Shown piece after piece: positions 9,914-19,600 of a stretch of DNA of 64,000 nucleotides. Source of the DNA: Heterobilharzia americana (taxonomy: Eukaryota; Platyhelminthes; Trematoda; Strigeidida; Schistosomatidae); assembly GCA_944470555.2 (NCBI GenBank), contig OX104127.1, positions 42,397,934-42,461,933 on the forward strand, read 5' to 3'. The position numbers and the translations under genes were made by a program. The notes below the pieces were generated by a model. That model ran no database searches. It saw nothing but the letters and a program-made list of their open reading frames with translations, and was not told where the DNA came from. The stretch's first letter is position 1, and every line of letters starts with the position of its first letter.

Positions 9914-11100
9914 CTATTGTCTCGATGACCACAACGTTGGCTGCACCTTCCTAAACGTCTCAAGACCAGTCATACTTACATAAACTAGAACTATATATTG
10001 GTCCGACCACCTCAAGTATTCTTCCAAAACAATCCTATTGAGGCCAACATCGCACGTTGAGCTAGGCAACACCTTGGCACACAGAACACGCGCCCAAGTA
10101 ACCTTAGTCACTAAAGGTTCACAGTCTCGTCCACTAACTTGTCTGTCTTACCTTGTACCCTTCGCTCAACCTCCACATCAATCACACGGTATTTCCTACC
10201 ACACACACTCGTGGTCAACAACCTGTTACATCTACTCTCAAAAACCGTGTCTCATACACGAACAATAAGACAGAGAGGACTGCGGCACTACACTTCTTCC
10301 CTTTGGTACGTAGTCACATCTCTCATTAGCCCAACAGACGACATGTTGGTGAATAACAAACAGGCCTTCTCAATCCGAATTGTGATCCTATCAACAACCA
10401 ACCGACTTCACCTGATTAAACCTTCCGAGTTAGTGAAGTGGTCAACGCATTTAGCCAATACGCTTCCAACCCTCAAATTAGTAGTTGATGCAGACCAGCC
10501 CGAAGCATCATCTTATAGTTGACAGGTGCAAAGCGTACGCCAAATGCTTAGATTTATGTTCAAGGAGTTCAGAAGTGTCTGCGTTTCGTCAGCGTCTCAG
10601 CTTAACCGTGCAACGTCATCTGCATACTTCAATTTAACAAGGTACCCTCCAGAGAGAAGGTCAATTTCTGTGAAGTTAGAGGCAGTTGAGATTATGCTCA
10701 TTAATACATTTATAACGAAGTCAAGTTGAAATGGTGACACCAGGTATTCGTGATGGAAAAGCTATCAGGTCCTACTGCTTTGCATCCTTCCAGGTTTCAA
10801 ACGCCCTTCTCAACTTTGAGGAGAGTTAGAGAACCAACATCAACGTCCCACTCGGGTTCGGACTGGAGGCTTGGCAACTGAAGCTTTTCTGTAGATCAGT
10901 TGTTCTCAGTGTTCAACCCAACTTCTAAGTCACTTGTCATGAGGTTATCGAGGCACTTTCTTTATCGGTAGCCTCACTGAGAATCCTCTTCTTCCTGCCA
11001 ATTCCGTTAATAGGCTGAAATAACTGTCGAGTATCACCTAGTGTTGATGCCTTCTCCATCTCTTTCGCTTCCGCCATACACTATTGCTCACGATCACTGT
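9914..11100 (-). pseudogene. RTE-like reverse transcriptase, 3' half
   Basis: On the minus strand a decayed RT is legible from about 10730 down: the active-site region reads LKYADDVARLS (YADD intact), then VLAKCVDHFTNSEGLIR in place of VDNFTYLGSLI, then the thumb/C-terminal blocks. From about 10540 to 10025 the sequence is almost the same as 20560-19985. The piece faces the plus-strand 5' half at 8760-9860 directly, so two opposite halves of one family meet near 9.9 kb. Upstream sequence to about 11100 is likely more of the same element but too decayed to align with confidence. Confidence 0.6.
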
Positions 11101-12299
11101 GATGACTTTTCGTCAATATACGTTTACGCTGCTCACTGTGATAAGAGTCAGTTAAAATGAGTCTTCTCACACCAATCATTTAGGATGACTTTGTACATTG
11201 AATCCCTTCAATAATTTAGTAATAACCGAAACAGGACTTGGTTATGAAGTAACAAACAACTAACAACACCAAAAGGTGAAAGACAACAGGTCAGAGATAA
11301 AAATCGACTAGCTAATATGCACCAGATATGTTAGTGGGAAATGTATAAATAACATATTTTTACGGCTTAGATAATGTGGGAAAAATTTAAGTCTGATGGC
11401 AATCTGTCAGTGAAACAGCAAGTTCCAAAAAGACTAATTCAACAATGTAGGTATGTTGAATATAAAAATCAAAGATAACGGTACAAACGGATGTATCACA
11501 TCCCTTTTATTACTATTCCTATATGAAAAGTCCAAGTTTGAAAATAACAACAACCTGAATCATGAGGCAATTAGCGAAAGCCATGGCACTATATCATCTA
11601 AGAAAAAAAACGCTACGTTTCTAGTAATACTTCGAAAAACCACCCATAAAACTACAATTTCAGAGAAATTTTAGCCCATGTTTTCCTAAATGCTATCGCA
11701 CTAGAGACAGATGATTCCTGATTGGAAAACTAGTGTTTTCTAAACATCTTGTATATGAGCAAGAGAGCTCAAACTATCCGAGAACTAATAGTCGTACATT
11801 TAATGCCATCTCTTTTCAGTGATTCGTTGGGTCAAAATGTTCCATGTTAGTAAGTGGTGTCAACTTCGGACGCTTAATAATTGAAATTCACCCCCGCTAG
11901 TAATCTCGAATAAAAAGCCGATGAGTCATAGTGAAATTGGAGTACAGTAAATCTTGCTTTATTAACATCCTTTTCATGAAAATAGATTTTTACTTAGATA
12001 TATGACTGTACCCATATTCATGGAATGAAGCGGCGTCAGTAAGATTGTCAACACTCTGGAAGTTATTTTGCAGGTAGAAAGTAACGACCTTGGAGAAAAC
12101 GAAACAGCTACTGATAAGAACCTTCACTCTACCTTCCTCATTCACTCCTAGACACGTATACGCCAGCCGCTAACTTCTACCCATAGATCCAACAGTATTG
12201 TAACAGAATCAGACATTCGAATCGAATTCCAAATCCCGTAGTACATCCGTGGAATAGGCAATGAGCCATACCTAATCTGTGAGGGCTAATGATGTTACT
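11101..12299. other. Unassigned sequence
   Basis: AT-rich; a 73-codon plus-strand frame at 11453-11674 shows no domain. No repeat was matched. Confidence 0.3.
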
Positions 12300-12375
12300 T
12301 CAAACCTCGGCAGGTGGGTTCAAGCTCATGACTAATGGGTTAGGAGTCAGGTTCTTGAGCCAATGAGCCACATTT
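12300..12375 (-). repeat. tRNA-related SINE head
   Basis: On the minus strand TGGCTCATTGGCTCAAG resembles a Pol III box A, and about 35 nt later GAGCTTGAACCC resembles box B (GGTTCRANNCC). A cloverleaf-forming true tRNA is not evident. It is best read as a decayed tRNA-derived SINE head. Confidence 0.4.
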
Positions 12376-13084
12376 GAGACATTACAAAAGAGAAAACTGC
12401 TTTGCTTTGTTGCGCTGAGCAACATTTGTAGCAATGGAAATCTACGACCAAGTAAAAGACTGAAACAACATCCAAATTTCTGTGCAACTGTTTCATGATG
12501 ATAAACGTCGAAGCTCCGAATATCTGATAATGTAGGAAGTAATACTGCAGTCCCGACACCGTAAAATAATTAACCTCAAAATACTGTATCGCTAAAACTA
12601 CGAACCAATTTTTATTGAGTTGAGTTGTAGTCGATATTTGAAAGTGAGCTATATCTCCAAATTACTTTTAGTCGTCAACCGTTTCTGAAGACTCTTTAAA
12701 TTGGTAATAACTTGCCAAGACAGTGAGGTTTTCACCTGTGTTTCCGCTAAGATTATTTTTATCATAGTGTATTCACCTACTATTATCATGTTATTCTTGA
12801 CCACTGACAGGTGATAAACTCAAATTGTATTTTTCTTACTTGTTTAAAGCAAATCCATTAATAGAGTCGTCGTGACTTTACGAAGAGATAAAATACCTTC
12901 ACTAGGACGTTATCAGAGGAGCATATTTGCGAGCATACACAATCAACAGTGTTAGCTAAGTGACCACCAAACAACCTACCGACCATGAGTAAGAATAGTG
13001 TTCCGAAAGTAAAACCTAGTCATGGTAGATAAAAATTAGTACCGACATCTTTAAGAAGTCATTTAGAAGTTCTAACTTACTTCA
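12376..13084. other. Unassigned sequence
   Basis: No supported gene; a 70-codon minus frame at 12559-12347 shows no domain and overlaps the SINE head. Confidence 0.3.
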
Positions 13085-13215
13085 TAATTGAGCCCCTTCT
13101 AGTATCTTAGTACTAGGCGGCCGAACGCAACATGAAGGCTTATGACACTACCCGGCGGCCTAGGTTAAAGTAGTTGAAACTAAATTTGAACCCCAGAACC
13201 ATTAGCTGAAAGTCA
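13085..13215 (-). repeat. tRNA-related SINE
   Basis: The minus strand has a good box B (GGGGTTCAAAT, about 13190-13180) preceded about 45 nt upstream by a box A-like TTACTCATTGTATTAAG. The following GC-rich palindromic stretch (GCCGCC / GGCGGC types) is unlike the surrounding AT-rich DNA. No hammerhead core is present. Confidence 0.4.
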
Positions 13216-13361
13216 AGTACTTAATACAATGAGTAACACCTTAACAGAAATGTCACCTATTTAGTAAAGAGAACAAAACATTGTGTTGAAAAAAATATAT
13301 TTACAAAATCTGTGGGATAAAGTTCTACTTTGTGACAGTAAAAAATATTCCAAGTTAACGA

Positions 13362-13634
13362 TCAACTTGGTAAAAAAGCCTCAGCAGGCAAAACCCCAGC
13401 CTCATGCACCTTTTGAAATGAATACAATGCAGAATCCAAGTCAAATTGACACTCAGTTAAACATTGCAACGAATAAGCTTTATTCATCCCAGTTGTTAGT
13501 GATAACTGGTCAACTAATTTTGAAATGACAACTTCATCAGGAATAAAACATGCTTTTTGAACTGATAATGAATTGGATGGTGCTTGAGAAGCCATAAAGT
13601 TAGAAACAGCCTCCGTAATAATCAGTGAGCATTC
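13362..13634 (-). CDS. NXF-like gene, exon 5 (TAP-C/UBA domain and stop)
   Basis: Terminal exon, 273 nt, acceptor TTTTAG at 13640-13635, stop TGA at 13364-13362. It encodes residues 348-437: a Ser-rich linker followed by the whole TAP-C domain. The TGMN motif (about 395-398), the CL pair and the final PAEAF block line up with the NXF1 C-terminus (SGMN, CL, PEVAF). This domain is specific to NXF/Mex67 proteins and is the strongest single piece of evidence for the gene call. Confidence 0.85.
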   Translation of the reverse strand, partial: ECSLIITEAVSNFMASQAPSNSLSVQKACFIPDEVVISKLVDQLSLTTGMNKAYSLQCLTECQFDLDSALYSFQKVHEAGVLPAEAFLPS

Positions 13635-16600
13635 CTAAAACATAATCGGAATAAGAAACTCACAAATCCAAATGATTTTATACAGCAATCAAATTTTAAT
13701 TCAACCGTAATTAAGTTATAAAATACAGACTCTACTATGACTTCAAGGATTTATTATATGGGGAGTGCTGTCAAGTTAGTAGGTTAGTACTCAACTAGAG
13801 CGTAATTAACAAAACACTGGTCTATTTCTGTCAAATACTATTATCGAAAGAGAAACTGGATTAGGATTTTATTATGCATTATGCATTTCACCAGGAATCA
13901 ACAGATGTCCAGAAATTCAGTCATTATATGTACCTTATTGTTGGATACCATGGCTACCAAGACGGTACAGTACTTCCATTTATTTCATATTTACGTAACA
14001 AATACTTAAAATCAACAAGATTTACAGAGATATACATTTTTCTGAACTCTGACTTGACTCCCTTGATAACACGTTGCACTTAGAAAGAAAAACATTTCAT
14101 TCTACAGGTTTCATATGAAAAATATACTGTTGTTTGAAGTGCTCAAGTAAAATTTAATTAAAATGAGTTTTTAACATACAAACTTGTCAGGTCTTAACTG
14201 TCAAACAGTAAAAAAGTGGTCAACCATGTAAACGGTCATCATCTTGACAACCGAAGGCTTTTTCTACTCATAAAACCCAGTTGTAATCTTTTCAGTTTAC
14301 AAAAGACCTGCTCAAAATATTTCCCTTACAGAATAATATGGGTTAAAACTTTACACAAGGATGTGTTGTGACTGGAATAGCTTTTTTCATGTGGTTTTAA
14401 TTCTGTACGGATAAACACAGGCTTGAATCTACATACTACCAAGATTTCCTACAACATTGCATATACAGTTAGCTTACTGATAATCCCAAGCCAACTATGA
14501 TATGTACAGTCTGTCAAACATTTCATTTGTGCGTAAAGGCAAGAATGCCGAAGAAAAGCGGGGAAACAATCTCGGAAATACTTACGCCCTATATAGCAGC
14601 TTTAAACGGCACTTCTAGATCAAATTGTCAATAACACTATGACTCAAACAGCCACACTTCAATTTTGTAAGTCTGACTAGATGGTTGGTCGACAGAATTC
14701 GATCAGCACTTAGAACTAGACAACAAAAAATAAGTTACTCTCTAATGACAACCCAATGTATCTAATCCAGGAGGACATTAATAACGACTCGAACAGCTCA
14801 GTGGTACTGTCTCTGAATGCAGCACTGAGAGACGCGGGTTTAAATGTCACAGGGGACATAAGTAACCAAGAAACCACAGATACGCCTACCTGACGAAAGA
14901 CACCAAACAAAATCCAGATCTAGAGTTTCCTGTTGAGAGTCCCCAACCATATCTCATCAACACAAGTGCACTGTAATGCTGAGTTTCCTAGCCTGACGAT
15001 AAACACCGGTCAGCATTGAACTAATTACAATGGACGAGTGGGTATTCCTGACAAATAACACTCGATGTCGCCTCCTCTGCCTATGAACTTCTGTCAATCT
15101 GCATTTCAGTTGCCACCTCGCCATAAGGGCTCGAAGCCTGCAGGGATGTGTTCACGTGCTTCCAAAAACGACCAGTTTCATTACAACCAACAGTCCCCAC
15201 TGCACAGTTCAATCAAACAACCTATAGGTCACTGTCAACTGAGATTCAGTCAGACAGCGCACTTTCGCACCTACGAATCAATGATATACACCTACACTTA
15301 CACCTACACCTGCAACACAACAACAACTAATCATGGAATCTCTAGGAGTGAATCTCCAGCAGTGAATCCCAAACATACACTATACTGGCCGCCGACTGAG
15401 TTGATGTCAATAACCACACACAACTCCTGTCTTAATATCCCACAAACTCAGTATATATTCATGGCCCGATATGATACACCTCTGATCAACGAAACATCCT
15501 GCTCCATTCAACAGAGTGCCGACACTGAAAGTTTCAATACATAGATTAAAGTTACACTCAAGAAAATAGAAATGCCATCTCCTAAACTCGAATAATTATC
15601 AACGGTTCCAAAACTGAGAAACACTAAACATGACTGAGGAATATTCACCAACGGATGTGAACAGAAACAAGATGGCAAACATTGATGTTCAAGCTTGATA
15701 GTCATCAGAAGGAACTTGAATACCGACAGAATTGCGATGACAGTCAGTTCTCCAAATCCTCGATGGCTACTTTTTCTTGGGACACTTAGGAAAGAAATTG
15801 TTTTGGTAACAGTAAACCGTAACCGCAAAGCTCATAGGACGACTGCTCGAGGATGATGTTCACACATACCTCCTCAGATTTACCACTGATCGTCTTAAAT
15901 CCACTTACAAAATCATACTACCAACAACAGAACAACACATAGAAACGGAAGTCTGTTACTTTTAGGTCTGACTTTCCTAACTCTCTCCTCACATCAGGAG
16001 GGTAACATTAGCACAGACTACTGATCATCCGAGAGAAAACACCTTGTTGATGCTACATACACCCATGAAACCAGCAATACGACTTCGCACCCGGACTCCT
16101 CTCAAAGTATAGTAATTTACACCATGATGGTAACTGCCATTTTTCTGGCCAAAATTCAAAAGACCTTTCCGTTATGTTAAGACCTCAAGGAAAAAGTTTT
16201 CTCACCAGCATAGCCTGTTAAGCTTTAGTGGTATCCAAGCCCGAACACCACATAAAAGTAGCACTCCTCGGCCAGGTCCAAGAGAATGTCGTTCATTCGA
16301 ATGCCTATTTTAAGCAGCATATATCTTGGCCTCTATATCAAACTGTAAACAGCTTGACTCAAACGGCCAGATGTTAATATTGCAAGCGTGACTAGAGACA
16401 AATGTCTCCAAGTGTCGACCTTGCAAAAAAGCATTAGCATAAAAACAAAACAACACAAATTCGAGAAATAAACAACAGTAATCAATCAGTGTTTACATAG
16501 AACATACCGACACTGCACTAAAGAACTGACCCAGTTACCACACTTACCAGAACAAAGACAAAAGATGAAGGAACAGAGATGTAATCAAAACTTAGGAATT

Positions 16601-19600
16601 CAAAAAGCAATGAAGCAACTATGAAATTCAATACGACGACTAAAATTAACATTGCGTGGATGTATCTGTGCCACCAAGATACATTATGACCATTATCGTC
16701 AAGAGTTTCAATGTTGGTTGTCATGCGGATAATAACCGTGATTTCAAATTTTCTGTATATAGCTCAATTCAATGGTTAGACACTTCATACAATAAAGTCA
16801 AATTTCAGTTTGATCATTTCTAACCTTTCCCCAGCCTAAATCTACTTAAGCTAAAATGAAGTATCGGCGCAGACAGTGACCAGGCATGTGCAACATTTGT
16901 TCCAGTAGCCTCAGTCGATGAATGTTTACAACCTCACAAACTGACTTGCCACTCTTACCCCCCATTAGCGTTACTAACATAATGGTATCGCGACATACAA
17001 CAAACGCTACTAAGACAATATTGACCAAACACCGGAAGCCTACTCATTTACCGTCCTTTTTATGACCATGTTTCACACGCACGAAGAGAAATGCTGCATA
17101 GTACATTTGGGCCTAAGTAGGTAGCCGCATATGCCACCGGTGAAACAAGTGACGCAAGTTGGTCAACGTCAAGCAAGCCTTATGTGTTTGTGCAGATTCC
17201 ATCGGCTAACCTATTAAGAATATTCAACTGAGATTGAGTAGGTTTGGCCCGGTTGCCTTATCTTTAGCTCTATGTCCCAGTACCAACGCGTCAGCAACGC
17301 AGCAGTCAGGTTTGGGGTGGTTTTAGGTAGAAGATGCAAATCAGTTTATGATGCTGGAGACCACCGAATCAGATGGTTGCGACATGTGTTCAGCATTCAG
17401 TCATAGTATAACGCGTCGCGCTAGTTGGTCTAGGTTTAGTATGAGAAAAGGTTGACAGACTAAAACATGGCATCGGTCCATGAAGTCCTTGACTGTTGGT
17501 TCAAAGCGTGAAAGAAACTTTGGACTTTCCCTTAGAGTCTGCAGGACAATTGAAATCGACAATTGGAGATTCTTGGCAATATGTCTCAGAACAGATATCA
17601 ATGGCGCAGACGCATGCAGGTTATCATCATCCTAATCGTCATACAGAATCTTACTGTTTTATTTCTTCATTTGTCTTCACAATGTTCTGCCACTTTCGAC
17701 TACTTGCTTCCTGATCTAATAATCGTTCAACTTGATGTCTTTTACCTTGTTGTGTTTATAGGTGTGGTAAACTGGACCGTTATGCAATAATGTCAGGTTT
17801 TATATTGATGCTGATTGACAACGACAAAACTGGATACTGGGTATTCTCTTACGAACAGCACAGGACGTAGACAACTCACCTAATACTTAAAAAATGACTA
17901 TAACATGCCCCACGAGTGTTCGAAAACAATCTTTAATAGACTGATGGGCTTACAACTGCGCTTGGCTTAGTGAGACACTGCCATAGGACCTTTAGATCAA
18001 CGAATTCAAATGCCGCTTCAAAGTTAACAAGCACTTAGTGTCCACGGGTGGTTTCTTTCTGTTGCAATACGTGGTGGAGAATTGATACCTAGTCGACATA
18101 CGTTCAAGACATTTGGTTGTTACAAAAGGATTTCTTTTCTTAAACATTTAACCTGATATTTTGGTACAGTCTCTTATTCAAATTCGGATAGATAACGAAG
18201 GTATGCCGTCAAAAAAACAGCAGCGTTTATCTGTAATCTTCAAGATTTTGAATATTTGTATCTACCTATTATTTCTCGGTCCTTCATACACCTTTTCAAC
18301 TTTGTGTTTTCCGACGATACACTTTTTCGAGCGTGCTGCTGTCAAGTGCGACAACTTGTACTGATGCGTTTGTCTGCTAAGTTATACTTCAGTTTGCTGT
18401 CTCTAACAACGAATGACAATCCATAGAAAGTCTACTGAATATCTAAAATGAAAACTCATGACTTCCCGCTCATTTATGCGGGGAAAATAATTTTAACTCA
18501 ATACCCATCTCATTGATGCAGTAACCTATCTTTTCTGATGACAAACAACCATTCAGGCCAAATTCCAGTCCAAATATCCGTCATTCAGATACAAATTCAC
18601 ACATATTCAGTCCAACCACTCTAAGGTGATCAGTAAATTTGGTGACCATATGAACTTTCGGAAAAATGGGGTCATAAATCATAAATTTATGTTGCAAAGC
18701 AAACTTGTGTAGCTCACCTGGATATAAGAACTTGGCAATGGAGTAATGCAGAAGTCTTCCTGTATAATTTTGCCAAGATGATGTAATATAAACATGCGAC
18801 TAACCAAACGAACGGCATATCGTCCATAAGGAGCAATATCCAGCAACTGATCTGACACAGTTTCCAAGTCACTGGGTCGAGTGTCATCTGGAATTTGTTC
18901 TGCTGCAATGCAGGAGTACCGCACACATACTACTGGTGGCTACAAAATCAAAATAAAGTCTTAACCTACTTCAGATGAAATCACATCCAAATGTGAGTAC
19001 TTGTCATCTTTAATATGCACCAGATTCGGCAAACGACAAAGTAAACCCAGGACTTGATCGATTCCCTGACAATGTGTTCGAGACATTGGTGGGGGTGGTA
19101 TGTTTTTATTCCAGCGATCTGGTGCGCTGGAAGCTGAGCGAGCGACTGATACGAGTCTTTGTATATGTCCCGCCTGATACCCCTTAAGTGCTTTGAGCGG
19201 CTTCCGATCTTGTTTCAGCAGGTTAGAGGAACTCCTTAGTTTTCGAGGCATTGATTCCTCTTTGACTGCAGACCAGGCCCATGAGGGAAGAGGAAATCCA
19301 CCGGGAAGGCTGTTAACAGCGAAACGTTCGTATGCCCTCCACAATGGTTGGTACTTAGGTTTGAAGCTTTTGTCAGAGCATTTTTCCAAAGCAGTCTGAC
19401 AAATATAAGGGGCAATCTGAAAAGTCAGATATGCAGTAGGATCGTAGAACTGTGACAGTTCAATTCTCGATTGCTTGGCATTAAATACATCGACGTATCT
19501 GCAAAAGTTAAAACAAGTATCATATGGTACGTATTATATGTATAATATCAAGTAAAAGTTTAATTTTTCAAGTGCAGATGAACTATTGGGGACAAATAAA

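Larger units (their letters stand above)
13635..18717 (-). other. NXF-like intron 4 (5.1 kb, retroelement-filled)
   Basis: GTGAGC at the 5' end (18717) and TTTTAG at the 3' end. It contains family A repeats (14.55-14.72 and 14.98-16.41 kb), a tRNA-like SINE head, a possible membrane-protein exon on the same strand (16548-16752) and three RTE-like fragments (16.85-18.13 kb) in both orientations. 13635-14549 holds nothing I recognise. Confidence 0.7.

Noticed and set aside
10038..10729. Plus-strand frames up to 127 codons
   Set aside because: Antisense to the RTE-like RT; the duplicate at 20.0 kb does not keep them open.
14787..14850. Functional tRNA gene
   Set aside because: Box A and box B are present but no acceptor-stem pairing or clear anticodon arm; a SINE head or pseudogene is likelier.
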